DNA of 64,000 nucleotides. Origin: Deminuibacter sp966424055 (GTDB taxonomy: Bacteria > Bacteroidota > Bacteroidia > Chitinophagales > Chitinophagaceae). Below are positions 17,144-26,381 of the stretch, one piece after another (positions within the stretch are counted from its first letter, which is position 1; every line of letters starts with the position of its first letter). Location of the stretch: positions 6,801-70,800 of the forward strand of contig CBJLMB010000035.1 in NCBI GenBank assembly GCA_966424055.1, given 5' to 3'. The position numbers and the translations under genes are program-made. The notes below the pieces were generated by a model. It was not told the DNA's origin and did no database searches. It was given only the letters and a program-made list of their open reading frames with translations.

Positions 17144-18742
17144 TCAGCACTTAACGAGATGCAGAAAGAAAACATCGTTTTCGCGGATATCTAGTTCTGC
17201 CAGGTATGGAGCACCCGCTTTTACCGTAATAATCTTTTTGGAGACAGGCGCTCCATCGTTTTGCTTTTTTATTTGTTCTACTTGCTGCCTGCTAAGCTGA
17301 GCCGGCTTTCCCATGGAGAGATAGGTGGAATAAGCATCATTACATCGATAACCGACTTTATATACTTCCATTGCATAAGTCCCTGCAGGCAGGTTTGCAA
17401 TATTGATCTTCAATTTCCCTTTCATTTTTGAAGGGAGATCGCGGATATAATATTGCTGATTATGTACCGAATCACCCGGGTGGGTATTGGTAAAATCCCA
17501 AACCAGCGCCTGTATATCTCCTGCCTGATCTTTACAAACCCAGGAAGCAGAATCGCTATTTACCAATTCTGTATTTCCAAGGCGGTTCAGGAATTGGTAT
17601 GCATAAAATACCGGCTTATTAATACCTTGGGTATTCAAGATCCCAAAGCCACCATGAAAGGGCGTAAAGCGGGGTCCCGCTTCTTCAAAAATATCTGTAA
17701 AAACCCAATAAGACATTGAATTAGCAGCCTTACCCACCTGTTTCAATTTCTGTAGCACATAGGAAGCTTCATGATAGCTATCATGAATAGGATCAGCCGG
17801 TGTATATGATGCGCTCCATTCAGTATAGTGAAGCTCCAAATGAGGCATTGGCGAACTGGCGATTTCCTTTCTTGATTGAAGCACATCACCGCTTATACTC
17901 ATCGGGTTTTTATCAAGCACAGTACCCGAATTACCAAACTCATCAAGATACCCCTGCTTCACTCCATAAGCATGGGTGCTTATAAAATCGATGGGTATAT
18001 TATGCTCATGGCAATATTTAATCATTTCCGGCTCCCAGGCTGCACCGGCGGTTCCCGGCCCCCCTACCCGGTAGGATGAATTGACGCTTTTAATAGCTTT
18101 AACACTATAAGAATATAATTTAAAATAATCATCCTGCGTACCTGCCCAGAAGCCATCCAGGTTAGGCTCGTTCCACACTTCAAAATACCAGGTTTTTACT
18201 TCATCCGCTCCGTAACGTTCAGTAAAGTGCTGTGTAAGGTTCTGAATAAGCGCTTCCCATTTTTTGTAATCCTTTGGAGGTGTTACATTACCTCTCCACC
18301 AGAAAATTGTTTTGGAACCGCTTGCCAGTGCCGAAGGCATGAAGCCCAGTTCAATAAAGGGCTTTATGCCAATGCTATGCAAAAAATCAAACAAAGCATC
18401 CACGTACATATAGTTATAAACAGGATTGCCTTTACTGTCTTCGGTATACACAGCCATGTCATCCGTTAAAAGGCCATGCATACGGATATACCTGAAGCCG
18501 CATTCCTTCTTTACATAAGCAAGTTGTTGCTGCCAGTCTGCCCGGAGGCCTTCATTAGCCCGGCCGGCACCAACACATTCGTTGAACATATCATTGAGCT
18601 TCCCTGCAGCTTTGTTGAAGTCAACATTGATCACCCTTTCCCGCATGGGTTCCGGTCCCTGGGATTGAGCAATTAGTTTTCCTGGAACAGGAGCAAACAA
18701 GACCGACCATAGAATCAGGCATTTCGTTATACTTTTACGCAT
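17144..18742 (-). CDS. GH39-like glycoside hydrolase (beta-xylosidase type)
   Basis: A 532-residue secreted enzyme. The start is the ATG at 18742 (MRKSITKCL, signal peptide to about residue 26); a longer frame upstream has no signal and overlaps the intergenic region. The barrel carries the GH39 pattern: FRYIRMHGLLTDDM near residue 85, the acid/base Glu in YFEVWNEPNLDGFW, and the nucleophile Glu in LELHYTEWSASY, then YWVFTDIFEE. GH39 enzymes are retaining beta-xylosidases, alpha-iduronidases or arabinosidases. As the last gene of a SusC-SusD-TIG-GH39 set it is the only enzyme of this small utilisation locus, so a xylose- or arabinose-containing oligosaccharide is a reasonable but unproven substrate. 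Confidence 0.85.
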   Translation of the reverse strand: MRKSITKCLILWSVLFAPVPGKLIAQSQGPEPMRERVINVDFNKAAGKLNDMFNECVGAGRANEGLRADWQQQLAYVKKECGFRYIRMHGLLTDDMAVYTEDSKGNPVYNYMYVDALFDFLHSIGIKPFIELGFMPSALASGSKTIFWWRGNVTPPKDYKKWEALIQNLTQHFTERYGADEVKTWYFEVWNEPNLDGFWAGTQDDYFKLYSYSVKAIKSVNSSYRVGGPGTAGAAWEPEMIKYCHEHNIPIDFISTHAYGVKQGYLDEFGNSGTVLDKNPMSISGDVLQSRKEIASSPMPHLELHYTEWSASYTPADPIHDSYHEASYVLQKLKQVGKAANSMSYWVFTDIFEEAGPRFTPFHGGFGILNTQGINKPVFYAYQFLNRLGNTELVNSDSASWVCKDQAGDIQALVWDFTNTHPGDSVHNQQYYIRDLPSKMKGKLKINIANLPAGTYAMEVYKVGYRCNDAYSTYLSMGKPAQLSRQQVEQIKKQNDGAPVSKKIITVKAGAPYLAELDIRENDVFFLHLVKC

Positions 18743-18899
18743 TGTACCTTTCTTTTGATTTTTATAATTATTGATCATTAACTGTTTTGATGTACTGCTA
18801 AAAAGCTGTTGAGCGCTGTTGAGCCGGGCTTCCTGGGTTCTTAGCCATAGTTGTACCGGGTACAACCTCCTGAACAAGGCAGCCGGATGGCGTTAATCC

Positions 18900-20117
18900 T
18901 TATTTAATCTTCACAACCCTGATATTGTCGATCGCGGCTGTCAGCCCGGAAACAGTAGGCAGGGAAGAGAAATTTTGGGTTTGAATATTTACCGCACCCG
19001 TCGCTGTACTACCCAACAACTCCGCCAAACTTGCAGCGGCTACACCTTTACCATTTTCCTTTCGAAACATTGAAAAAGGAATAGTCACCGTACGCCAGCC
19101 CTTTGTGGTATAAGCAAAAGCTGCTCCATTGGCGTCCAGCCATGGTTCATAACGTGCCATATAATCAAATGAGTAATCCTTAATTACATAAATGGACGTA
19201 CCATTCCATGCTGCAGGAACATTGATTTCAAACTTTAACGCATATTGATCAACAGGAACATGTAAGCTATCAGGCGGGATCCACTGTACACTATTGGTGT
19301 TTATGCTTCGCTGTGCATTCCACCAGCTTCCATCACCAGCCGGTAGTACTCCGTTGCTTAAAACGGCGTAATAACCCCTGTTACCAGGAAATCTGGCACT
19401 GCTGTTATCAATATCCGTACCCCAGCTGAGGGTATTTATATTGTCAAAATTGCACAGCATGCCCGTTGTACCGTCGTTTACATTGTATGTAGTGGAAGCT
19501 GTTCCGGTCTGTGTAGCAACGGTCACAGGGCCGCTATGCGCAAGCGCCGGCAAAATAAAGCCTATGGACGTGCCATCACCGGATGCGGCATATGCAGTAA
19601 CCGGGGAACCGGCAAAACTGATCTTTTCAACATTAAAGAAATTACTTCCATAGATATACACGGAATCACCTTCGTTTGCATTTTCGTTTGAAACACTTGT
19701 AATGACAGGTGGCGGGGCGTTGATAGTAAATTTAAAAACAGCCACTCCATCCCGGGTAGTATAGCGGATGGTATTCCGGTCTTCTTCTGACACTGATGGG
19801 AATGGTATCACAGAAGGCACCTGCACCGCTGCACTCGTATCTGAAAACAGTATGCCATTGATGGTCGCAGGCACTCCATTGAAAGACACTTGTATAGCAT
19901 CCCTTAGGTTATATCCTATTAAAACCACCCACTGGCCGGTGGTGATAGATTTAACCAAGGTATCAGAAGGTGAAGCTGCATAATTTCTGATACTTGTAAT
20001 AACCGGCCCCTTCCCAGTACTATCTTTCTTACATGCCGGCTGTATCAGGAAAATAGGAAGCACAAGCAAAAGCATGAACAGCCTGTTAAACATCCGGTTC
20101 ACTATTATGTTGTTCAC
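18900..20117 (-). CDS. Surface glycan-binding lipoprotein with TIG/IPT domains
   Basis: A 405-residue lipoprotein (lipobox before CKKDSTG, Cys near residue 29). Two IPT/TIG immunoglobulin-like domains follow (GPVITSIRNYA... and PPVITSVSNENANEGDSVYIYGSNFF...), each about 85 residues. A C-terminal beta-sandwich of about 190 residues is rich in Trp/Tyr (SWGTDIDNS, GSWWNAQ, YEPWLDANG), as in carbohydrate-binding modules. This is the usual layout of a SusE-position surface glycan-binding protein that hands polysaccharide to the SusCD pair. It follows the SusD gene by 21 bases and precedes the GH39 gene. Confidence 0.87.
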   Translation of the reverse strand: MNNIIVNRMFNRLFMLLLVLPIFLIQPACKKDSTGKGPVITSIRNYAASPSDTLVKSITTGQWVVLIGYNLRDAIQVSFNGVPATINGILFSDTSAAVQVPSVIPFPSVSEEDRNTIRYTTRDGVAVFKFTINAPPPVITSVSNENANEGDSVYIYGSNFFNVEKISFAGSPVTAYAASGDGTSIGFILPALAHSGPVTVATQTGTASTTYNVNDGTTGMLCNFDNINTLSWGTDIDNSSARFPGNRGYYAVLSNGVLPAGDGSWWNAQRSINTNSVQWIPPDSLHVPVDQYALKFEINVPAAWNGTSIYVIKDYSFDYMARYEPWLDANGAAFAYTTKGWRTVTIPFSMFRKENGKGVAAASLAELLGSTATGAVNIQTQNFSSLPTVSGLTAAIDNIRVVKIK

Positions 20118-20138
20118 TGTAGTATGTTTTGATATTTT

Positions 20139-21716
20139 TTAATAGTATGACACAGGCGGCTCCAGCAATTTCGGATTGGCTGTGATTTCAGAAGACGGAA
20201 TAGGAAAGGTGAAACTTTGAATGGTTGGAGGTGTAATGGTTCCATAGGGGCTTGCTGGTGTTAAAACACCATTTGAAAATGAAAATGTCACCCTTTGTTC
20301 TCCGCTTAGCTTACTGATTGCTTTAATGGGGTTATAATAAGACAACCTTACCAGGTCGATCCAGTATTGCCCTTCTGCAGCCAGTTCTTTTCGTCTTTCA
20401 TTGATGAGTGTATCAATATCTATTTTGATGGCCGGGTCAATCCCTGCCCGTGCACGAACGCGGTTAAAGTAAAGAAGTGCCTCCCCGTCACTGGTCGATG
20501 CGTTGTTACCGAGTATCGCCTCTGCATAAATAAGATAAACATCTGCAAGTCTCAGTAAAGCATTATGCTCCGTGGAAGATGTCAGGGTCATGGTTGGTGC
20601 ATTATTATCCTTATTTGTGCCAATAATATGTTTTTTCAATCCACAATCACCTGTAAATTTATAACCACCGCCCGCAGCATTCAGTTCAGGGTAATAATCT
20701 CCACTGATCATAAAAGTAGCTTTACGCCTGATAGAATCCTTGGATGTATACAGTTTATACATGTCTATGGTTGGACGGATATTAAACCATCCTGCCTGGC
20801 CATTGGCAGATATTTCTGCACCACCGGGAGAGTATACCTGCAGCATATTACCCTCGAGCCAGCCACCTCCGGGCGCCCATTGCAATGCAAACAATGATTC
20901 CGGATTGTCGTTAAACTGGGTTTTAAAAAGATCAGCATAATTCTGCACCAGTGCTAATCCACTATTCCTGCATACATTTCCTGCATATTTTTTTGCGCTG
21001 TCAAGCAAAGCCTGGTTTCTCGTACCACCGTTCTCACCCAATCCGGCCACCGTCAAATAAACCTTGCTAAGCATACCCTGTGCAGACCAGGTAGTAACCC
21101 TTCCTGCAGCATCAGAAGCAGGAAGGTTTTGTGCTGCATAGGTCAGATCCTTGATAGCGAACTTAAATACATCACCGGTCTTTATCCGGTTAATCAATGG
21201 CGATAGCACCAGTTTGCTATTGTCTTCAATAACAGGTACAGCTCCCCATAACACGGCCAGGTTATAATAGGCAAATCCACGTATGAACCGCGCTTCTGCA
21301 ATAGCTGCATTCTTATCTCTGCCAGGAACGGTATTGGGTGTTTTTTTCCCGATAGCATCAATAGTAATATTACAATGCGCGATGATATTATACATCGATT
21401 TCCAGTTGGAGACCATAATCCCATTTAAGCCGGTTACCGTAAAGGTATTAAGCTGCACAGCGTCTCCCCAATAACCAACAGCCATATTGCCGCTAAGCAC
21501 TTCCCCAACTGGCAGATAGCAACTATAATTCCATTCAGCCCACGGGGTTCCGGCATACAATGCCGCCGTTGCCAGCCTTAAATCGTTGGAAGTTTGGTAA
21601 AAATTATCTGCACTTATTTGTGAAAGCGGCGGGCGATCCAGAAAACTTTTTGAGCATCCTGTAAAACCAATTACGATCAACAGGCATGCAATTATTTTAT
21701 TTAATACTGATCTCAT
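20139..21716 (-). CDS. RagB/SusD family nutrient uptake lipoprotein
   Basis: A 525-residue lipoprotein with lipobox VIGFTGCSKSF (Cys near residue 21). It has the SusD pattern: FLDRPPLSQISADNFYQTSNDLRLATAALY at the start, helical TPR-like repeats with IAEARFIRGFAYYNLAVLWG, RLADVYLIYAEAIL in the middle, YFNRVRARAGI and LINERRKELAAEGQYWIDLVRL towards the end. SusD proteins form the lid on the SusC channel and bind the glycan. It lies 29 bases after the SusC gene and is certainly co-transcribed with it. Confidence 0.96.
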   Translation of the reverse strand: MRSVLNKIIACLLIVIGFTGCSKSFLDRPPLSQISADNFYQTSNDLRLATAALYAGTPWAEWNYSCYLPVGEVLSGNMAVGYWGDAVQLNTFTVTGLNGIMVSNWKSMYNIIAHCNITIDAIGKKTPNTVPGRDKNAAIAEARFIRGFAYYNLAVLWGAVPVIEDNSKLVLSPLINRIKTGDVFKFAIKDLTYAAQNLPASDAAGRVTTWSAQGMLSKVYLTVAGLGENGGTRNQALLDSAKKYAGNVCRNSGLALVQNYADLFKTQFNDNPESLFALQWAPGGGWLEGNMLQVYSPGGAEISANGQAGWFNIRPTIDMYKLYTSKDSIRRKATFMISGDYYPELNAAGGGYKFTGDCGLKKHIIGTNKDNNAPTMTLTSSTEHNALLRLADVYLIYAEAILGNNASTSDGEALLYFNRVRARAGIDPAIKIDIDTLINERRKELAAEGQYWIDLVRLSYYNPIKAISKLSGEQRVTFSFSNGVLTPASPYGTITPPTIQSFTFPIPSSEITANPKLLEPPVSYY

Positions 21717-21745
21717 AAGTAATCTTGCATTAAACGATGAGTATT

Positions 21746-24700
21746 TTATTTAGCCAACTTGATGCTTGCACCGATAGTGAACACGCGGGGTTGAGGGTAA
21801 AACCCACCATCGATACCGGCGCTCAGTGGGTCCCATGATCCAATTTCCGGGTCCATACCCGAGTATTTTGTAATTATGAAAGCATTGGAAACATTGAAAT
21901 AAACCCGCAGGTTTTGGATATGCGCTTTATTGGTGAGCTTTTCAGGAAGTGTATATCCCACTGAGATGTTTTTGCAACGAACAAAGCTTCCGTTTTCAAT
22001 AAACTTGTCCGAATTCCTGTTATTATCATTGGTATTGTCATTTCTAATACCAACAATCCGCGTGCTGGGGTTGGAAACATACACATTGTTAATATCAGTA
22101 GCAGAGCCGTTAGGATCGATCAAAACCAGTTTTGCATAGCCAAGCAGCGACCTGAGATACCCGAAACTGGTGCCCGGGTATTCTCCGTTTATACGAAGCT
22201 GGTTATACACTTTATTACCAATATTTGCGCTGAAGAATACGTTCAGGTCAAAATTCTTGTAAGTAAAGCTGTTATTAAAACCAATCTGGTACTTGGGCAT
22301 GGGTGAGCCAAGAAATGTTTGATCATGCTCATCAATAATACCATCACCATTAAAGTCCTTGAATTTTAAATCACCGTACCATATACTACCGCCTGCAGCA
22401 CCTACTGATAACGGTACACCATTTTTTGTTGGCAATGCATGTGTCTCAAAATCTTTTTTTGTTGCAAATACGCCCCCGTCCACAACATAGCCATAGAACT
22501 CACCAATGGATCTGCCTACTACCGTCTTACTATACTGCCTGTCCAGTGAAGCGCCATCTGTATTAAGCCTGATCACTTTATTAATATTGCGTGAAACAGT
22601 AATATCTGTTTTCCAGGTAAAACGCTTCCCCTTCAGGTTGGTTGAACTTATCCTGAAATCAAAACCCTTGTTATTAACGGTGCCAACATTAACATACGGC
22701 GCATCCAGGGAGCCCGGAGCCCAACCAATAGCAGTACCCGAATACAGGGGCAAAGGGATCTGCATTACGAGGCCATCGGTTCTTCGATTATAAAAATCGA
22801 CCGCAAAGCTTAACCGCCAGTTAAAGAAAGCACCATCCAGCCCTATATTGGCATATTTTGTTTTCTCCCATTGCACATAAGGATTACCAACATTCAAAGT
22901 AAGCTGTGCTATACCGGTCAATCCTGTTGCAACGGTAGCCAGTGTTGATGTGTAAGCATAGTCCCTGATATTTTGATTATTCGTTAATCCATAACCCAAT
23001 CTCAGCTTCAATTCATTAATATCCTTTGCGCCCTGTAAAAAATCCTCGTTCCTTAGCTTCCAGGCAAAAGCCCCTGAATAAGTTGTTACCCATCGGTTTT
23101 CAGGTGCAAATTTTGAAGATCCATCTGCCCGGACATTAACGGTTAGCAGGTATTTATCATTGGCAGCAAAGTTCAGGCGGCCAAAATAAGATTCCTGGGC
23201 ACTCTGCCCCTTGGTACCTGCATTCGTTGCGGTGGTAGGATCACCACTACTGATCACTTGTACATTGTTGGATGGGAAATTGGTTCTGCCGGTACTCGAT
23301 GTTTCGCTGGTACTTAATTGGGCTTCATGCCCCAGTAACACATTTGCGTTGTACTTATGTTTAAAAAGATGTGAATACGTCAGGTAGTTCCTTATAGTTG
23401 TAAAGATCGCCTGGGACGAATTATAAGCCGCGCTGTTGTTATTGTTCTTTACCAGGCCGAATGTATAGGATGGATTGAACTTATCTTCGGTCGCTGTTGA
23501 AAAGCTGATGGTCGCCTCATTTCTCAGTACCAGGTCTTTGGTAAAGGAAAGTTCTGCATAAGCATTGCCGAAAAGCTGGTACCTGGTTGCCTGGTCTTTG
23601 TTAATAAGGGCTATGGCATAAGGGTTCACCGTACTATTAACCCACCCATTCGGATTATAAGCGCCGCCCCAGCTTCCATCCGGATTTTTCACCGGTATAT
23701 CTGGCGTTTGGCTTAATGCTGTATTAATTACATTTGAACTTGAAGCATTTACATTCTCTTTGATATTTACCAGTTGCAGGCTGGTACCAACCTTTAACCA
23801 ATTCGTAGTCTTGTTGTCAAGATTCAATCTTACTGAAATCCTGCGAAAATCAGAGCCAAGCGCAATCCCCTCCTGCTTAAAGTAAGAACCGGATAACAGG
23901 TACTGGGTTCTTTGATCCCCGCCGCTGATAGTTAGGGTATGGTTGTACATAGGCGCATGCCTGAAAAGCACTTTCTGCCAGTCTGTACCAGTACCTAAAT
24001 ACTTAGGATTTACAAATTCTGGCCTTGTATCAAACCCCCAGCCCAGCCCCTTGTTCCTTTCATTGATAAAAGTGGCATATTCCATTAAATTCATCAGGGG
24101 CAATCTTTTGGGTATTTGCTGGTAACCGGTATACATATCGTAAGTAATGCTGGGAGGGGCGACCTGCCCTCTTTTTGTTGTGATTACAATTACACCATTG
24201 GTTGCCTGAGAGCCATAGATGGCCGTTGCAGATGCATCTTTCAATACATCGATGGATTCAATTTCAGAAGGATTGATCCCTGCCAGTGGATTGACACCGG
24301 TACCTAATGAGGCCGTATTACCAATGATGATGCCATCAATTACATACATAGGAGAACTTCCACCGAAGGAAGACAGCCCGCGGATCTGTACAGACACAGC
24401 TCCGCCTGGCTGACCTGAAACTTGTTGAACTACCAAACCCGGCACTTTTCCCTGCAAGGCTTGGTCCAATGTAACAGGCTGTGTTTTGCGGATCTCATCG
24501 CCGCTAACAGAAGATATAGCGCCGGTAACATCTTTCCGTTTTGTTTTGCCATAGCCAATTATTACTACATCTTCCAATTGCGAAATATTTTCGGCCAGGC
24601 TTATTTCAATGGGTGCGCTGTTATCTACAACTACTTCATTTTTTTGGTAGCCAATCATGGTAATGACCAGCGTAGCACCTTTTGAAGCGTCAATTGTAAA

Positions 24701-24901
24701 TCTTCCTGCTTTGTCTGTGATCGTGAAACGGTTGGTATTTTTTATACCAACTGTTGCCCCCGGAATGGGAATGAACTTAGTTTGGCTGATAATAGTGCCG
24801 TTTACCTTTATTGTTTGTGCGGATGCTTTTATTGTAAGAAAAAAACAAAGAATACCCCATAGCAGTAATATCCGCAAGCGAATCGTTTTGGTTGACTTCA
24901 T
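21746..24901 (-). CDS. SusC/RagA family TonB-linked outer membrane protein
   Basis: A 1051-residue receptor, normal length for SusC. The start is the ATG at 24901 (MKSTKTIRLRILLLWG, signal peptide ending IKASAQ); the frame runs further upstream but without a signal. A carboxypeptidase-like domain (about 30-110) is followed by the linker VVIGYGKTKRKDVTGAISSV, the SusC signature VQIRGLSSFGGSSPMYVIDG and ESIDVLKDASATAIYGSQATNGVIVITTKRG, then a long barrel ending ASIKLAK. It heads a SusC-SusD-TIG-GH39 operon reading down to 17.1 kb. No ECF sigma/anti-sigma pair is adjacent; the divergent GlxA-like gene is a possible regulator. Confidence 0.97.
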   Translation of the reverse strand: MKSTKTIRLRILLLWGILCFFLTIKASAQTIKVNGTIISQTKFIPIPGATVGIKNTNRFTITDKAGRFTIDASKGATLVITMIGYQKNEVVVDNSAPIEISLAENISQLEDVVIIGYGKTKRKDVTGAISSVSGDEIRKTQPVTLDQALQGKVPGLVVQQVSGQPGGAVSVQIRGLSSFGGSSPMYVIDGIIIGNTASLGTGVNPLAGINPSEIESIDVLKDASATAIYGSQATNGVIVITTKRGQVAPPSITYDMYTGYQQIPKRLPLMNLMEYATFINERNKGLGWGFDTRPEFVNPKYLGTGTDWQKVLFRHAPMYNHTLTISGGDQRTQYLLSGSYFKQEGIALGSDFRRISVRLNLDNKTTNWLKVGTSLQLVNIKENVNASSSNVINTALSQTPDIPVKNPDGSWGGAYNPNGWVNSTVNPYAIALINKDQATRYQLFGNAYAELSFTKDLVLRNEATISFSTATEDKFNPSYTFGLVKNNNNSAAYNSSQAIFTTIRNYLTYSHLFKHKYNANVLLGHEAQLSTSETSSTGRTNFPSNNVQVISSGDPTTATNAGTKGQSAQESYFGRLNFAANDKYLLTVNVRADGSSKFAPENRWVTTYSGAFAWKLRNEDFLQGAKDINELKLRLGYGLTNNQNIRDYAYTSTLATVATGLTGIAQLTLNVGNPYVQWEKTKYANIGLDGAFFNWRLSFAVDFYNRRTDGLVMQIPLPLYSGTAIGWAPGSLDAPYVNVGTVNNKGFDFRISSTNLKGKRFTWKTDITVSRNINKVIRLNTDGASLDRQYSKTVVGRSIGEFYGYVVDGGVFATKKDFETHALPTKNGVPLSVGAAGGSIWYGDLKFKDFNGDGIIDEHDQTFLGSPMPKYQIGFNNSFTYKNFDLNVFFSANIGNKVYNQLRINGEYPGTSFGYLRSLLGYAKLVLIDPNGSATDINNVYVSNPSTRIVGIRNDNTNDNNRNSDKFIENGSFVRCKNISVGYTLPEKLTNKAHIQNLRVYFNVSNAFIITKYSGMDPEIGSWDPLSAGIDGGFYPQPRVFTIGASIKLAK

Positions 24902-25372
24902 ATGTATGTCTTTAACTTGACTGTATTTCCTTAATTGCCGTTCTTCAAAAGATGGCATTTAGGTAAAGTATAAGGCTTGCTGGTCTTGTGCCCAGGCTAA
25001 GTGGCCTTTCTTTTTCTGGAAACAGGTAAGCTAAACGGGTGTCTTGTAAATTCCGGGCAATTGTTTTTAACTGTAAAATAGACAGTTAAACCTGACAATA
25101 AGTCGCAAAATGGAGCATAGGCCAGAAGGCCAGGCGATAGCAATCGTAGTTTCATATATGTGGATTTGACATCATAAAACTATTGCCAGGCAGTGTAAAG
25201 ATTGGCCACCAAATGTTTCAATTTAGGGGTCCAAATGTTACAAAATGGGTTATTTTATCTTTGTTTTTCCATTAACCCCCTTTTTTTGCCCTCATCCCCC
25301 AACAAGCCGGATGGCCGGAATTGTATAAAATATGTCATTTATGCCATCCCCGCTTCATCTTAATTTTACAGT
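24902..25372. other. Divergent intergenic region between SusC and GlxA-type regulator
   Basis: About 470 bases separating the SusC start from the regulator start. The right part holds a pair of direct repeats and a -7 element facing the regulator (separate entry). No convincing TAnnTTTG was found facing SusC, so that promoter may need an activator. No gene is seen. Confidence 0.5.
25209..25263 (+). promoter_or_regulatory. Direct-repeat operator and -7 element upstream of GlxA-type gene
   Basis: CCAAATGTTTCAA (25209-25221) and CCAAATGTTACAA (25231-25243) differ at one base and are 22 bases apart, as expected for two AraC-type subunits on one DNA face. TATCTTTG (25256-25263), an exact -7 element, begins 12 bases after the second copy. 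No TTG is present at -33; the repeats cover that position. This suggests control of the regulator gene itself, with possible effect on SusC in the other direction. Confidence 0.55.
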
Positions 25373-26365
25373 ATGGCAAGGCCTCAAAAGAAACTGATCG
25401 TTGTTGTACCCATGCCAGGGATATTTCTCCTTGACATAGCCGGCCCCTGTGATGTATTTGCTGCAACCGACCAAATATTGAATGGCAATGGCGGATACGA
25501 AATATTGCTCGCATCACCGGTCAAAAAGAAAAAGATACCTACCAAAACCAGTGTGGAGCTACACTGCCCGGTTACCGTAACAGATATCACGCAGCCGATC
25601 GATACACTGATCATAGGAGGTTTCTCGATGCAGCTGCTGGAAAAGGGCACGCAGTTTTTCCAATGGCTGAAAGATATTTATCCCAGCGTCAACCGCATCT
25701 GCTCTGTTTGCGTTGGTGCTTATGCCCTGGCAGAAGCCGGTATCCTCGATGGCAAACAGGCTACCACACATTGGGAATACAGCCAGCAGTTCCAGCAACG
25801 CTATCCCAGCGTGAAGGTTGATACTGACCCTTTCTTTACCCGCGACAGCAATATATATACTTCAGGAGGTGTTTCCTCCGGGATCGATCTGGCACTAGCA
25901 TTGGTGGAAGAAGACCATGGGCGGGAACTGGCATTGCGCATCGCGCGCAAACTGATATTGCAACTGAAGCGACCTGGGTACCAGGCACAGTTCAGCAGGC
26001 TGCTCGAGATCCACCGCCTGGAAAATTCTATTGGCGGAAAATTATATGCCTGGATGATCCGGCACCTGGAAGAAAACCTGAGCATAGAACACCTGGCACG
26101 GCAAAGCAATATGAGCCTGCGCAATTTCACCCGCGTATTCTTAAGGGAAACCGGTGTTACACCAGCCAAATTTGTAGAAAAAGTACGGGTGGAAGTGGCC
26201 CGGCGGTACCTGGAAGACAGTGACCTGAGTATGGACCTGATCGCAAAAAAATGCGGGCTCGGCGGACTGATCTCCCTGCGGCGCACATTCATCCGCCATA
26301 TGAATATGTCACCCAGCGATTACCGCCGTTCATTCAGGACCTCATTGCAGGCATTAGAAGATTAA
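25373..26365 (+). CDS. GlxA family regulator (DJ-1/PfpI domain plus AraC helix-turn-helix)
   Basis: A 330-residue cytoplasmic regulator. Residues 8-185 form a DJ-1/PfpI-like domain (VVVPMPGIFLLDIAGPCDVFAA, then INRICSVCVGAYALAEAGILDGKQATTHW, with Cys at the nucleophile-elbow region). Residues 215-325 form the AraC domain (IEHLARQSNMSLRNFTRVFLRETGVTPAKFVEKVRVEVARRYLE and LIAKKCGLGGLISLRRTFIRHMNMSPSDYR). In this family the first domain senses a small molecule. The next gene (GAPDH) begins 16 bases later, so the two are likely co-transcribed. It is divergent from SusC. Confidence 0.92.
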   Translation: MARPQKKLIVVVPMPGIFLLDIAGPCDVFAATDQILNGNGGYEILLASPVKKKKIPTKTSVELHCPVTVTDITQPIDTLIIGGFSMQLLEKGTQFFQWLKDIYPSVNRICSVCVGAYALAEAGILDGKQATTHWEYSQQFQQRYPSVKVDTDPFFTRDSNIYTSGGVSSGIDLALALVEEDHGRELALRIARKLILQLKRPGYQAQFSRLLEIHRLENSIGGKLYAWMIRHLEENLSIEHLARQSNMSLRNFTRVFLRETGVTPAKFVEKVRVEVARRYLEDSDLSMDLIAKKCGLGGLISLRRTFIRHMNMSPSDYRRSFRTSLQALED

Positions 26366-26381
26366 CGTAAACCATATTACT

